A stretch of DNA of 55,876 nt. Source: Candidatus Acetothermia bacterium (GTDB taxonomy: Bacteria; Bipolaricaulota; Bipolaricaulia; Bipolaricaulales; Bipolaricaulaceae). A program made the translations under genes and the position numbers. Below the pieces are notes generated by a model. It did no database searches. It was not told where the DNA came from and was given only the letters and a program-made list of their open reading frames with translations. Below, piece by piece: positions 18,040 through 32,314 of this stretch. Where the stretch lies: positions 1-55,876 of the forward strand of contig JANLFW010000010.1 of the NCBI GenBank assembly GCA_024653305.1. Direction: 5' to 3'. Position 1 is the stretch's first letter, and each line of letters starts with the position of its first letter.

Positions 18040-18597
18040 TCACAACGTCCGCATCTCTTGGCCTTTTTTCTCCGCCAGCTCGTCCGCCTTCTTCACGTGG
18101 TCTGCGGTCAGCTCGTCGAGCTCATCCCGGACCCGGAAGTAGTCGTCCTCAGCGAGACGCCCGTCCTTCTTCTCCTGGTCCAGCTTCTCCCGCACGTCCC
18201 GGCGGATGTTGCGTAGGGCGATCTTGGCCTCTTCCGCCCGTTTATGGACGAGCTTGACGAGCTCGTTCCGCCGCTCCTCCGACAGTCGCGGCACCTTGAT
18301 CCGCACCACTTGGCCGTCGTTCTGGGGGTTGAGGCCGAGGTCGGCGGCCAGGATCGCCTTCTCCATGGCCGGAATCTGTGTACGGTCGAACGGGCGCACC
18401 ACGATCAGGTCGGGATCGGGGGCCACCACGTTCGCCAGGTGTTTGAGCGGGGTGGGGGTGCCGTAGTACTCCACCATCACGTTCTCCAGGAGCGCCGGGT
18501 TGGCCCGTCCGGTGTGCACCTTCCCCAGCTCCGCCCGGAACACCTCCAGCGTCCTCGCCATGTGGGCTTTGGCGTCACGTAGTAGCGGATGTTCCAT
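18040..18597 (-). CDS. frr: Ribosome recycling factor
   Basis: A 185-residue protein of normal RRF length. Conserved segments are KVHTGRANPALLENVMVEYYGTPTPL, IVVRPFDRTQIPAMEKAI, LGLNPQNDGQVVRIKVPRLSEERR and RNIRRDVREKL. Together with EF-G it splits post-termination ribosomes. The gene lies 7 nt upstream of atpI on the same strand and seems to be the first gene of the ATP synthase transcript. frr usually sits next to pyrH or tsf, so this linkage is unusual. Confidence 0.97.
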   Translation of the reverse strand: MEHPLLRDAKAHMARTLEVFRAELGKVHTGRANPALLENVMVEYYGTPTPLKHLANVVAPDPDLIVVRPFDRTQIPAMEKAILAADLGLNPQNDGQVVRIKVPRLSEERRNELVKLVHKRAEEAKIALRNIRRDVREKLDQEKKDGRLAEDDYFRVRDELDELTADHVKKADELAEKKGQEMRTL

Positions 18598-18615
18598 ACG
18601 TTCCCACCTCGGCGA

Positions 18616-18644
18616 ATCCTAGCCGCGATGCGTCCCGGTCGCAA
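18616..18644 (-). promoter_or_regulatory. Promoter of the frr-atp operon
   Basis: On the minus strand: TTGCGA (18644-18639), 17-nt spacer, TAGGAT (18621-18616). A GAGGTGGG ribosome-binding site then precedes the frr ATG. No comparable promoter is visible in the 7-nt gap before atpI, so this one probably drives the whole operon. Confidence 0.55.
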
Positions 18645-18650
18645 GCAGGC

Positions 18651-18656
18651 GATAAT
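18651..18656 (+). promoter_or_regulatory. Putative -10 of cca
   Basis: GATAAT ends 5 nt before the GTG start of cca. The -35 region is poor. The spacing would give an essentially leaderless message. Confidence 0.35.
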
Positions 18657-18661
18657 CGCCC

Positions 18662-20089
18662 GTGCGCATTCCGGTGGGGTCCGTGCTCGCCGGGCACCCG
18701 TACGCCCGGGAGATCCTGGCCCGCCTGAACGCGGCCGGCCATCAGGCCGTGCTCGTCGGGGGGGCGGTGCGGGACGCGGTCCTGGCCGAGGCCCGGGGGG
18801 AAGCTTTCGTGGCCCAGGACGTGGACATCGCCACCTCGGCCGCCCCGGCCGAGGTGCGGCGTCTGTTCGCCGACCGCAAGGTCCTCACGGTGGGAGAGAG
18901 CTTCGGGGTGGTGGTGGTGGTCGGCCCGGATGGCCGACAGTACGAGGTGGCCACGTTCCGCACCGAGGACGGCTACGCCGACGGCCGGCGGCCGGACCGC
19001 GTGCGGTGGGGCTCCCTCGCCGAGGACGTGCGGCGACGGGACTTCACCGTGAACGGGCTCGCCGCCGACGCCGACGGGGAGGTCCTGGATCTGGTGAAAG
19101 GGATCCCCGACCTTAAGGCCGGCCTCATCCGGGCCATCGGTGATCCCCACCAGCGGTTCGCCGAAGACTTCCTGCGCATGCTGCGCGCCGTGCGCTTGGC
19201 CTGCCAGCTTGGGTTTGCCATCGAGCCCCAGACCGCCGCCGCCATCCGCGCCCATGCCCCCCGCATCACCGGCATCTCCTGGGAGCGGATCCGCGACGAG
19301 CTTTTGCGTACCCTGGCCACCCCCCGAGCCGCCCGCGGGGTCGCCCTCCTCGAGGAGCTCGGCCTTCTCCGGCACGTGCTCCCGGAGATCGCCGCCCTGC
19401 GCGGCGTGCCCCAGCCCCCGGAGTACCACCCGGAGGGGGATGTCCTGGTCCACACCGTGGCCGCGGTGGGCGCGGCGGACGGGGTGTGGGACGACCCGGT
19501 TCTCAAGCTGGCGGTGCTGTTCCACGATGTGGGCAAGCCCGCGGCCCTGGAGCGCTCCGGGGGGGAGAACATGGGCGGCCACTGTGGGATCGGGGCCCGC
19601 ATCGCCGAGGAGGCGCTGACGCGGCTGCGGCTCCCGCGGCGTGAGGTGGACCGGGTCGCCTACCTCGTGCGGGAGCACATGCGGGTGGCCCGCCTCCCGG
19701 AGATGGGCATCGGCAAGCAGGTGCGCCTCCTCGGCGAAGGGGAGGACGAACGGGCCCCGCTCGCCGACCTGCCGCGGCGGTTCCCCTTGTTCGCCGACCT
19801 CCTGCGCTTGGTGATCTGCGACGCCGAGGCCTCCGCCCATCGGGCCGATGCGTGGCGGCCCCTCCTCTCCCGGTCGGTGGGGCTCCTCGTCCACCTGCGG
19901 CACATCCACGGCATCCGCCGGGCGCGGGAGCTCATCACCGGGGACGACCTCGTGGCGCTGGGGGCGCGGCCAGGGCCCCGCCTCGGCCAGGTGCTTTCCG
20001 CCGTGCACGAGCGGATCCTGGCCGGGGAGATCACCACCCGGGATGAGGCGCTCGCCCTCGCGGCCCGCCTCCTCGAAGGTCAGCGGTAA
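18662..20089 (+). CDS. cca: tRNA nucleotidyltransferase (CCA-adding enzyme) with HD domain
   Basis: A 475-residue class II tRNA nucleotidyltransferase/poly(A) polymerase family protein. GGAVRD lies at 33-38, the metal-binding DVD at 53-55, and the RRDFTVNGLA and EDFLRMLRAVRLA motifs follow. A C-terminal HD domain reads LFHDVGKP with later histidines. It adds or repairs the 3' CCA of tRNAs. This matters here because three of the six tRNA genes in this window (both Leu genes and Ala) lack an encoded CCA. The GTG start gives the natural domain beginning; no Shine-Dalgarno is visible. Confidence 0.93.
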   Translation: MRIPVGSVLAGHPYAREILARLNAAGHQAVLVGGAVRDAVLAEARGEAFVAQDVDIATSAAPAEVRRLFADRKVLTVGESFGVVVVVGPDGRQYEVATFRTEDGYADGRRPDRVRWGSLAEDVRRRDFTVNGLAADADGEVLDLVKGIPDLKAGLIRAIGDPHQRFAEDFLRMLRAVRLACQLGFAIEPQTAAAIRAHAPRITGISWERIRDELLRTLATPRAARGVALLEELGLLRHVLPEIAALRGVPQPPEYHPEGDVLVHTVAAVGAADGVWDDPVLKLAVLFHDVGKPAALERSGGENMGGHCGIGARIAEEALTRLRLPRREVDRVAYLVREHMRVARLPEMGIGKQVRLLGEGEDERAPLADLPRRFPLFADLLRLVICDAEASAHRADAWRPLLSRSVGLLVHLRHIHGIRRARELITGDDLVALGARPGPRLGQVLSAVHERILAGEITTRDEALALAARLLEGQR

Positions 20090-20172
20090 CGCGCGTCACG
20101 TCCCCGATGTCCCCTCGCCGGTTCGCGTCTCGCCTGGCGGAGGGCGGCCGCGCCGGCTAGCCTGGCCACGGT

Positions 20173-21528
20173 ATGGACGCGCTCAACCTCGGACCGGGCC
20201 TGGCGCTACCGCTGGCGGACGTCGTCGGGCAATGCGTGGCCATCCTCGGCATCCGCGGGTCCGGCAAATCCAACACCGCCGGGGTCATCTTCGAGGAGCT
20301 CCTCACCGCCCACTACCCGATGTCCATCGTGGACATCGACGGGGAGTACTTCGGCCTCAAGGAGAAGTACGAGGTGCTCGTGGTGGGGTCTGGGGAGAAC
20401 GTGGACGTGGAGCTGGATATGGCCGCCGCGGGCGAGGTCGCCGACCTCTCCCTCCACGAGGGCGTCCCGGTGATCTTGGACGTGTCGGACATGCTCGCCG
20501 ACGAGCGAGAGCGGTTCCTGCTCGAGTACCTCACCCGTATCTGGGCCCTGGCCGGCAAGCTCAGAAAGCCGTACATGATCGGGATCGAGGAGTGCCACGA
20601 GTTCATCCCCCAAGGGGTGCGCACCGACCTCAAGGAGGTCATCGCCCGCATCGCCCTCCGCGGCCGGAAGCGGGGCCTGGGGGCGGTGGTCATCTCCCAG
20701 CGCTCGGCCAAGGTGGAGAAGGACGTCCTCACCCAGGCCGGGATGCTGTTCCTCCACCGGGTGGTGCACGAGGCGGACATGCGCGTGTACGGGGAGCTTC
20801 TCCCATGGCGCCGGCTGGAGGCCAAGGAGACGGTGTCCCAACTTGGGGTGGGGGAGTGCATCTTCATGTCCGGGTCCACGGCCCGCAAGGTCAAGATCCG
20901 GGTGCGGCACACGTTCCACGGTGGGTATACGCCGTCGTTCCGGGCGGTGGAGTCGCCGAAGCTCCGGCAGGTACGGAGTCGGATCTTAGACGCGCTCGCC
21001 CGCGCTCGGAACGTGGCCCCGCCGGTCGCGGTGGGGCCCCAACCGTCGCCGCGCGAGGATCCGCGTGCCAGGCCGGTCGACCCGCCCCCGGCGCCGGCCC
21101 TGATCGCGGACGACCCGGACCCTCCCGCCCCGGACGCGGACTTGCCCGGCCCGGTCCTCCTGCGGGTGGACCGGCTCCTCCGGCGCCTGCGGCGGCTTCC
21201 CCCGGTGAAAAGGCGGCTGGTCGCGTTCCTGGTGGAGCGGGAGCCGAACACCTACACCACGAGCGAGCTCGCGTCCTGGATCGATTGTGCCGAGGCGGCT
21301 CTGCTGGCCGAGCCGCCCACCGAGCTCGTGGACCTGGGCCTGATCGTGCAGGAGCGGTTCGCCCGCGGCCTGGCTTATCGGGCGGCCTTGCGGCAGTACG
21401 TGGCCGAGGCGTTCGCCGGGTTCGCCGCCGAGCTCGGGCCGGAGGGGACCCGCCGCCTGATCGCCCATCTCCGCCACCGGCTGGCCGGCATTTCCACAGC
21501 TGAACGTAATCTAGTTCACATCCCTTGA
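20173..21528 (+). CDS. HerA-like (DUF87) P-loop ATPase
   Basis: A 451-residue protein. Walker A GIRGSGKSN lies near 26-34, Walker B YMIGIEECHEF near 134-144, with an arginine-finger-like RKRGLGAVVISQRS and the HerA-typical VVDIDGEYFGL-like segment IVDIDGEYFGL. The C-terminal 150 residues are proline/arginine-rich and then helical. HerA-FtsK ATPases pump DNA, often with a NurA nuclease. No nurA is adjacent, so its partner is unknown. The ATG at 20173 has TAGCCT 9 nt upstream and no ribosome-binding site, suggesting a leaderless start. Confidence 0.85.
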   Translation: MDALNLGPGLALPLADVVGQCVAILGIRGSGKSNTAGVIFEELLTAHYPMSIVDIDGEYFGLKEKYEVLVVGSGENVDVELDMAAAGEVADLSLHEGVPVILDVSDMLADERERFLLEYLTRIWALAGKLRKPYMIGIEECHEFIPQGVRTDLKEVIARIALRGRKRGLGAVVISQRSAKVEKDVLTQAGMLFLHRVVHEADMRVYGELLPWRRLEAKETVSQLGVGECIFMSGSTARKVKIRVRHTFHGGYTPSFRAVESPKLRQVRSRILDALARARNVAPPVAVGPQPSPREDPRARPVDPPPAPALIADDPDPPAPDADLPGPVLLRVDRLLRRLRRLPPVKRRLVAFLVEREPNTYTTSELASWIDCAEAALLAEPPTELVDLGLIVQERFARGLAYRAALRQYVAEAFAGFAAELGPEGTRRLIAHLRHRLAGISTAERNLVHIP

Positions 21529-21554
21529 CGGCCCGCCTCCCGACGTGGTAGGAT
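21525..21554 (+). promoter_or_regulatory. Promoter of hpf
   Basis: TTGACG (21525-21530), 18-nt spacer, TAGGAT (21549-21554). The -35 overlaps the last codon of the HerA-like gene. Confidence 0.55.
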
Positions 21555-21582
21555 TCACGCGTTGGAAGGGGGAGAACGTATC

Positions 21583-22101
21583 ATGAAGGTCCACATCGTC
21601 GAGCGCTACGTTTCCGATTCCGATGCCCTGGAAAACTACGTTGAGAAGAAGGTAGAGACCTTGTCTCGCTACTTCGACAAGATTTTGAAGCTCGACGTGA
21701 TCATGGAGGTGGAGGGGGCCGCCCATCGGGTGCAGATGATGGGGTACCTCGTAAACCGCAAGGTGGTCAAGGCGGCGGTGGAGACGAACGACATGTACGC
21801 CTCGGTCGACCAGGCGGTGGACAAGCTGCAGCGGCAGCTGGTGCGGTACAAGGAGCGGCTGCGGGTGCCGCGGAAGACCGGGCGGCCCGAGCCGACCTCC
21901 CCCCGCACCGCGCCTACCGGGCCGCGCATCGTGGTCGTGGACGACTACCCGCGCAAGCCGATGACCCCTGAGGAAGCGGTCCTGGAGCTGGATCGCAGCG
22001 ACCGCGAGTTCCTCGTGTTCTTCCACGCCGTGGACGATGGGCCGGCGGTCATGTTCCGCCTGGAAGATGGGAAATATGGGCTCATCTTGCCGCGTCGCTA
22101 G
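21583..22101 (+). CDS. hpf: Ribosome hibernation promoting factor, long form
   Basis: A 172-residue protein. Residues 1-95 are the S30AE/YfiA fold (MKVHIVERYVSDSDALENYVEKK...). A basic/proline linker follows, and residues about 118-172 match the S30AE C-terminal dimerisation domain (PRIVVVDDYPRKPMTPEEAVLELD). Long-form HPF dimerises 70S ribosomes into inactive 100S particles when growth stops. The ATG at 21583 follows GGAAGGGGGAG. It is the first gene of a short run with the PP-loop gene 12 nt downstream. Confidence 0.94.
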   Translation: MKVHIVERYVSDSDALENYVEKKVETLSRYFDKILKLDVIMEVEGAAHRVQMMGYLVNRKVVKAAVETNDMYASVDQAVDKLQRQLVRYKERLRVPRKTGRPEPTSPRTAPTGPRIVVVDDYPRKPMTPEEAVLELDRSDREFLVFFHAVDDGPAVMFRLEDGKYGLILPRR

Positions 22102-22113
22102 GAACGGAGGCGG

Positions 22114-23166
22114 ATGATCCGCGCCCTTGCCCTGTATTCCGGTAGCCCCGCGAGCGCCCTCGCGGTGAAGCTGGCGGAACGGGCCGGGGGTCTCGATATC
22201 CGCCTCGTGTACTTTCGGTCCCCGTTCTTCCGAGGCGAGGACCGGATCGGGTTGAGCGCGCAGCGGCTTTTTCCTTGTCACCCGTTCCGCTCGGCCACCC
22301 TCAAGCGCGACTACCTCCGGTTGTCGTTGGGCGGTCACGGGCTGCCCTTCCCCTGTGGATCCTGTCGGCGTGTGCTTCTCAGCAAGGCGGCCCGGCTGGC
22401 CCGAAGGCTGCGGGCGGAGGTGGTCATCACCGGCGAGGTGGTGGGCCGAGGGGGCCTCGGGCCAGATGGGCTGTCCGCCCTGGACGCCGCGGTGGGTTTA
22501 ACGGGCCGGGTGTTGCGTCCCCTGTCCGCCCGTCTCCTTTCCCCCACCGAGGCCGAGCTCGCGGGGTGGGTGGACCGGGCGGTCTTCCTCGACGTGGAGG
22601 ACGGGGCGTCCACGGGTGAGGAACGGCTGGACCGTCTGGCCCGGGAGCTGGGGGCAACAACGCCCCGGGGCGAGCAGCGATGCCTCCTCTCCGATCCGGA
22701 GTTCGTGGCCCGGCTGGCGGTGTACCTGGCCGAGGGCAAGGCCACGGCGAACCTCATCCAGCTCCTGGAGTTCCGGCATTTCTACCGCGTCGCCCCGGAT
22801 GCGGTGGTGGTGATGGCGTTGACCCGGGAGGAACAGGCCACCCTGCAAACCATCTTCCTCCCCACCGACGTGCGCCTGTACCTGCCGATCCCGGGTTCCC
22901 CGCTGACCCTGGTCCGGGCCGATTGGACCCAGTGCTCGCCGGAGGAACGACGGCGCATCATCGCCGACGCGGCCCGGATCACGTTGCGTGTGGCCGGGGT
23001 GGCCCCCGGTCACCCGTGGTCGGTGCGCTTCCGGTGTGAGTGGGAGGAGGAGACCCATCGGATGAGCGTGTTCCCCCCCGGCCAGGGGTGGGAGGCCCGC
23101 TGGTCGGACTTGATCCCCCCGCAGGTCGGCGTAGAATTCCAAGGAAGTTGTCAGCCTACAGCTTGA
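22114..23166 (+). CDS. PP-loop (thiouridylase-like) protein with altered ATP motif
   Basis: A 350-residue protein resembling the MnmA/ThiI-like group. The PP-loop signature SGGxDS is here SGSPAS (9-14) in the normal position (LALYSG...ALAVKLAERAG). Downstream the family marks are intact: PCGSC (Cys81, Cys84), VVITGEVVGRGG, VLRPLSARLL and RCLLSDPEF with a further cysteine. Related enzymes adenylate tRNA bases or carboxylates and transfer sulfur. Loss of the second glycine and the aspartate suggests altered nucleotide binding. The C-terminal 130 residues have no match I recognise. It may form an operon with hpf. Confidence 0.7.
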   Translation: MIRALALYSGSPASALAVKLAERAGGLDIRLVYFRSPFFRGEDRIGLSAQRLFPCHPFRSATLKRDYLRLSLGGHGLPFPCGSCRRVLLSKAARLARRLRAEVVITGEVVGRGGLGPDGLSALDAAVGLTGRVLRPLSARLLSPTEAELAGWVDRAVFLDVEDGASTGEERLDRLARELGATTPRGEQRCLLSDPEFVARLAVYLAEGKATANLIQLLEFRHFYRVAPDAVVVMALTREEQATLQTIFLPTDVRLYLPIPGSPLTLVRADWTQCSPEERRRIIADAARITLRVAGVAPGHPWSVRFRCEWEEETHRMSVFPPGQGWEARWSDLIPPQVGVEFQGSCQPTA

Positions 23167-23203
23167 TCCCGTTACCTTAGGGCTTGAAGTGAGGAGGTGT
23201 ATC

Positions 23204-23422
23204 ATGCCCATTTATCGTTACCGTTGCTCCCGCTGTGGTGCGGAGTTCCGCGAACTCCAGGCTGGGAAAGGCGAGGGGTTGGTCCGCTGCCCGGGCTGCG
23301 GGGCAAGCGAGGTGGCCCGACTGCTCCCGCGGTTCGGCGTGGTGTACAAAGGCAGCGGGTTCTACACCACGGAGTATCGACGCCGGTCGTCGGCCGATGG
23401 CGAGGCCAAGGGCGAGGCGTAA
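23204..23422 (+). CDS. FmdB-type zinc-ribbon protein
   Basis: A 72-residue protein beginning MPIYRYRCSRCGAEF. Two CxxC pairs (Cys8/Cys11 and Cys29/Cys32) form the zinc ribbon of the FmdB/CxxC_CxxC_SSSS family. The C-terminal tail is basic and serine-rich. Members are often annotated as regulatory, but the function is not established. A strong GAGGAGG precedes the ATG. It lies 23 nt upstream of rpoC, in the place where rpoB is normally found. Confidence 0.85.
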   Translation: MPIYRYRCSRCGAEFRELQAGKGEGLVRCPGCGASEVARLLPRFGVVYKGSGFYTTEYRRRSSADGEAKGEA

Positions 23423-23445
23423 ACAGGATGACGAGGTGATCCTGG

Positions 23446-28368
<4,923 letters not shown>

Positions 28369-28408
28369 ACGAGGGGAGCAGGGCTTCTAGAATCCTAACG
28401 GAGGTAAG

Positions 28409-28786
28409 ATGTCAACATTCAATCAGCTTGTACGCCATGGGCGCAAGCCGAACCCGGACAAGAGCAAGTCGGTGGCCCTCACCGGTTGCCCGCAGCGGCG
28501 CGGGGTGTGCCTCCGGGTATTCATCCGCACCCCGAAGAAGCCGAACTCCGCGCTCAGGAAGGTGGCCCGGGTGCGGTTGTCCAACGGTCGGGAGGTGACC
28601 GCGTACATCCCCGGCGAAGGGCACAACCTGCAGGAGCACTCCATCGTGCTGGTGCGGGGCGGGCGCGTGAAGGACCTGCCCGGGGTGAAGTACCACATCA
28701 TCCGCGGGGCGCTGGATGCCGCTGGGGTGGAGGGGCGCCGCCAGGGCCGTTCCCGGTACGGGGTCCGCCGCCCCAAGGAAGGCTGA
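28409..28786 (+). CDS. rpsL: 30S ribosomal protein S12
   Basis: A 125-residue decoding-centre protein with the conserved [37 protein letters not shown] and [10 protein letters not shown] segments. The lysine and proline positions where streptomycin-resistance mutations arise are wild type. A GGAGG site lies 5 nt before the ATG. Confidence 0.97.
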   Translation: MSTFNQLVRHGRKPNPDKSKSVALTGCPQRRGVCLRVFIRTPKKPNSALRKVARVRLSNGREVTAYIPGEGHNLQEHSIVLVRGGRVKDLPGVKYHIIRGALDAAGVEGRRQGRSRYGVRRPKEG

Positions 28787-28787
28787 C

Positions 28788-29261
28788 ATGCCCACGTTCG
28801 ATGTGGTTATCCCCGGACGGGACGTGGCCCCGGATGTGCGTTACGGGTCCAAATTGGTGGAGAAGTTCGTCAACTACCTGATGTGGGACGGCAAGAAGTC
28901 CCTGGCCCGGCGCATCGTGTACGAGGCGTTCGAGATCCTGGAGCGCCGGGGCGAGGGGCCGGCGATGGAGACGTTCATCAAGGCCGTGCAGAACTGCATG
29001 CCCAAGCTGGAGGTGCGCTCGCGGCGGGTTGGGGGGGCGGCCTATCAGGTGCCGTTCGAGGTCCCGCCCCACCGTCAGACGATCCTCGCCTTGCGGTGGC
29101 TGGTCCAGGCCGCCCGTGCCCGTTCCGAGCGAACGATGCCCGAGCGGTTGGCCGGCGAGATCTCCGCCGCCGCCCGCGGGGAAGGCGGAGCTTACCAGAA
29201 GAAACAGGAAGCCCACCGCATGGCCGAGGCCAACCGCGCCTTCGCCCACTACCGCTGGTAG
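28788..29261 (+). CDS. rpsG: 30S ribosomal protein S7
   Basis: A 157-residue primary 16S rRNA-binding protein of the 30S head. Conserved parts are YGSKLVEKFVNYLMWDGKKSLA, RSRRVGGAAYQVPFEV and the C-terminal KKQEAHRMAEANRAFAHYRW. The ATG is 1 nt after the rpsL stop. Confidence 0.97.
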   Translation: MPTFDVVIPGRDVAPDVRYGSKLVEKFVNYLMWDGKKSLARRIVYEAFEILERRGEGPAMETFIKAVQNCMPKLEVRSRRVGGAAYQVPFEVPPHRQTILALRWLVQAARARSERTMPERLAGEISAAARGEGGAYQKKQEAHRMAEANRAFAHYRW

Positions 29262-29288
29262 TTTGTCCATCCGAGAAAGGGCGAGCCG

Positions 29289-31379
29289 ATGTCGGAGCCT
29301 TCCTATGATATCCGTAAGGTCCGCAACATCGGCATCATCGCCCACATCGATGCCGGCAAGACCACGTTGACCGAGCGCATCCTCTACTACACCGGGAAGG
29401 TCCACCGCATGGGCGAGGTCCACGAGGGCACCACCGAGATGGACTGGATGGACCAAGAGCGGGAACGGGGCATCACCATCACCGCCGCGGCCACCACCGT
29501 CACCTGGCGCGACCACCAGATCAACGTCATCGACACCCCCGGCCACGTGGACTTCACCGTGGAAGTGGAGCGTTCCCTGCGCGTCCTGGACGGGGCGGTG
29601 GTCGTGTTCTCCGGGGTGGAAGGGGTGGAGTCCCAATCGGAGACGGTGTGGCGCCAAGCCGACCGGTACCGGGTGCCGCGGATCGCGTTCGTGAACAAGC
29701 TGGACCGGGTGGAGTCCGACTTCACCGGCGCCGTGCACGACATGGAGGAGCGGCTGGGGGCGGTGGTGCTGCCCCTCGTCATCCCCTGGCGGGACCGGGA
29801 TGGGCGGCTCCTCGGGTTGATCGACCTCCTGCGGTGGGAGGCCCGCCGCTGGGACCCGCGGTCCCTGGGGAAGCAGTTCGAGGTCTGTCCCGTCCCTCCC
29901 GAAATGGCGGACACGGCCGGGGAATGGCGGGAGGCCCTCCTCGAGCGGCTGGCCGAGGTCTCCGACGCGGTGGCCGAGTTGTACCTGGCTGGGGACGAGG
30001 TTGGGGTCGAGGAGGCGATCTCTGCCGTCCGCCATGCCACCGTGGACCGGCTGTGGGTACCGGTCCTGGGCGGGTCGGCGTTCGGCAACATCGGGGTCCA
30101 GCCGGTGTTGGACGCCGTCGTGGAGTTCCTCCCCTCCCCATTGGATGTCCCCCCGGTGCGCGGGTTCGCCGTGGCCGGGGGCGGGCAGGAGACACGGCGG
30201 GCCGCGGCGGACGAGCCGTTTTCCGCGCTGGTGTTCAAGGTCGCCACCGACCCCTACGCCGAGCGCCTCCTCTACACCCGCGTCTACTCCGGAGCCCTGG
30301 CCGAAGGGCAGGTGGTGCTGAACGTTACCTCCGGGCGCAAGGCCCGGGCGGTGCGGCTGTTCCGCCTCCACGCCAACCGCCGGGAGCGCTTAGCCCAGGC
30401 GCTGGCCGGGGACATCGTCGGGCTGATCGCCTCCGGACCGGTGGCCACCGGGGATACCTTGTGCGATCCCGATCGGCCGCTCGTCTTCGAGCGCATTGCG
30501 TTCCCCGAACCGGCGGTGTTCCTGGCCGTGGAGCCTCGGTCAGAGCGGGAGGAGGGGGCGCTGCGCGAGGCGCTGGACAAGATCGCCCAGGAGGACCCGA
30601 CGTTCCGCGTCCGAGTGGACGAGGCCACTGGCCAGATCCTGGTGGGGGGCATGGGCGAGCTCCACCTTGAGGTTCAACTGAGGCGGGTGTGGGAGGAGTT
30701 CGGGGTGCCCCATCGGGTAGGTCTTCCCATCGTCGCCTACAAGGAGACACTGGCCCGGCCGGTGGAGCTCACCGAGGAGTTCGCGCGGACCCTGACCGGC
30801 CGGGGCCAATTCGCCCAGGTTCGGGTGCGGTTCGAGCCGCTCCCTCGTGGGGAGGGATTCCGGTTTGAGGCGACGGTCCCCCCAGAGGCCCTGCCCCAGA
30901 CGTACGTGGACGCGGCCCGGCGCGGGATCGAGGGGGCGCTGGCGGCGAGCCCGGTGGGGGGGTTCCCGGTGACCGACCTCCGGGCGGTGCTCATCGGTGG
31001 CAAGTTCCATCCCGTGGATTCGTCGGAGGTGGCGTTCGAGGCGTGCGGAACCCAAGCGTTGCGGAGGGCGCTCGAGAAAGGCGGGGTGCTCCTCTTGGAA
31101 CCCATCGCCGAGGGGGATATAATCACGCCCAGCGAGTACCTGGGAGAGGTAGTTTCGGATCTGGGTCGCCGGAGGGGCGAAATCCGGTCCATTCAAACCC
31201 GTGGGGTGGTGGCTGTGGTTCAATGTGCCATCCCGCTGGTGGAGACCTTCGGGTACGCTACCCAATTGCGGTCGTTGACGCAGGGACGGGCGATTCATGC
31301 CCTTCGGGTGACCCGTTACGATGTGGTGCCGACGGAGATCGCCCAAGAGGTGCTAAGGAGTCGAGGGTACGATGGTTAG
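29289..31379 (+). CDS. fusA: Elongation factor G
   Basis: A 696-residue translational GTPase. G1 AHIDAGKT lies at 18-25, DTPGH at 82-86 and NKLD at 136-139, with the effector region ERERGITI. Domains II-V follow, including the domain [15 protein letters not shown] loop. Length is normal. It ends with an 8-nt overlap into rpsJ, whereas tuf normally separates these genes. Confidence 0.97.
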   Translation: MSEPSYDIRKVRNIGIIAHIDAGKTTLTERILYYTGKVHRMGEVHEGTTEMDWMDQERERGITITAAATTVTWRDHQINVIDTPGHVDFTVEVERSLRVLDGAVVVFSGVEGVESQSETVWRQADRYRVPRIAFVNKLDRVESDFTGAVHDMEERLGAVVLPLVIPWRDRDGRLLGLIDLLRWEARRWDPRSLGKQFEVCPVPPEMADTAGEWREALLERLAEVSDAVAELYLAGDEVGVEEAISAVRHATVDRLWVPVLGGSAFGNIGVQPVLDAVVEFLPSPLDVPPVRGFAVAGGGQETRRAAADEPFSALVFKVATDPYAERLLYTRVYSGALAEGQVVLNVTSGRKARAVRLFRLHANRRERLAQALAGDIVGLIASGPVATGDTLCDPDRPLVFERIAFPEPAVFLAVEPRSEREEGALREALDKIAQEDPTFRVRVDEATGQILVGGMGELHLEVQLRRVWEEFGVPHRVGLPIVAYKETLARPVELTEEFARTLTGRGQFAQVRVRFEPLPRGEGFRFEATVPPEALPQTYVDAARRGIEGALAASPVGGFPVTDLRAVLIGGKFHPVDSSEVAFEACGTQALRRALEKGGVLLLEPIAEGDIITPSEYLGEVVSDLGRRRGEIRSIQTRGVVAVVQCAIPLVETFGYATQLRSLTQGRAIHALRVTRYDVVPTEIAQEVLRSRGYDG

Positions 31380-31680
31380 GGAGAAGATCCGGATTCGGTT
31401 GCAGAGCTACGACCATGAGCTGGTGGACGCCGCCGTGCGCAAGATCGTGGAGTCGGCGAAGGCGACCCGGGCCAAGGTCAGCGGTCCCATTCCGCTTCCC
31501 ACCGAGCGCCGCCTGTACACGGTGCTCCGCTCGCCGCACGTGGACAAACGGTCCATGGAGCACTTCGAGCGCAAGGTCCACCGCCGCCTGATCGACATCA
31601 AGGAGCCCACCGCGGCCACGATCAACGCGCTCATGGAGGTCGAGCTCCCAACCGGTATCGACATCGAGATCAAACTGTAA
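31372..31680 (+). CDS. rpsJ: 30S ribosomal protein S10
   Basis: A 102-residue protein with the S10 core ([43 protein letters not shown]). It also binds NusB in antitermination. The ATG lies inside the end of fusA, so the str and S10 gene sets are fused into one unit here. Confidence 0.96.
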   Translation: MVREKIRIRLQSYDHELVDAAVRKIVESAKATRAKVSGPIPLPTERRLYTVLRSPHVDKRSMEHFERKVHRRLIDIKEPTAATINALMEVELPTGIDIEIKL

Positions 31681-31690
31681 GGGGCAGGCC

Positions 31691-32314
31691 ATGGCCTTGG
31701 AGCTGATCGGCAAGAAAGTGGGCATGACCCAGTGGTTCGATGGAGAGGGGCGTTCCGTTCCGGCCACTGTGGTGCTGGTGGAACCGGCGGTGGTGGTGCA
31801 GGTCAAGGCCCCGGAGGGCGATGGGTATGCGGCCCTCCAGCTGGGCGCGGGCGCGGTGGAGGAGCGGAAGGTCACGAAGCCCGTGCTCGGCCACTTCCGC
31901 CGGGCCGGCGTTTCCCCGCGGCGGCACCTGTTTGAGGTGCGGGTGGGTGACCCTGCCGCGTTCTCCGTGGGGCAAGAGTTCGGGGTCGACGTGTTCGCCC
32001 CCGGGGAACGGGTGGACGTGACCGGGGTCTCCAAGGGGCGGGGCTTCCAGGGGACGATCAAGCGCTGGGGGTTCAGCTACCGTCCGAAGTCCCACGGCCA
32101 CAAGTGGATCCGGCGCCCCGGCACCGCCGGCCCCACCGGGTTCCGCAAGGTGATCAAGGGCAAGAAGTACCCCGGCCATCATGGGGCGGACCGGATCACG
32201 GTGAGGAACCTCGAGGTGCTGAAGGTGGACGTGGAGCGGAGGCTCCTCGTTCTGCGCGGTTCCGTGCCCGGGCCGCGGACGGGGCTCCTCAGGATAAGGA
32301 AGCGCGATGCCTAA
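31691..32314 (+). CDS. rplC: 50S ribosomal protein L3
   Basis: A 207-residue protein beginning with the expected LIGKKVGMTQWF. It contains the long loop near the peptidyl transferase centre (GRGFQGTIKRWGF, then PGTAGPTGFRKVIKGKK-type sequence). GGGGCAGGCC precedes the ATG. It overlaps rplD by 8 nt. Confidence 0.96.
   Translation: MALELIGKKVGMTQWFDGEGRSVPATVVLVEPAVVVQVKAPEGDGYAALQLGAGAVEERKVTKPVLGHFRRAGVSPRRHLFEVRVGDPAAFSVGQEFGVDVFAPGERVDVTGVSKGRGFQGTIKRWGFSYRPKSHGHKWIRRPGTAGPTGFRKVIKGKKYPGHHGADRITVRNLEVLKVDVERRLLVLRGSVPGPRTGLLRIRKRDA

Noticed and set aside
28698-30371. Long minus-strand frame across rpsL-rpsG-fusA
   Set aside because: It is antisense to three certain genes and composed of histidine/proline-rich shadow sequence.
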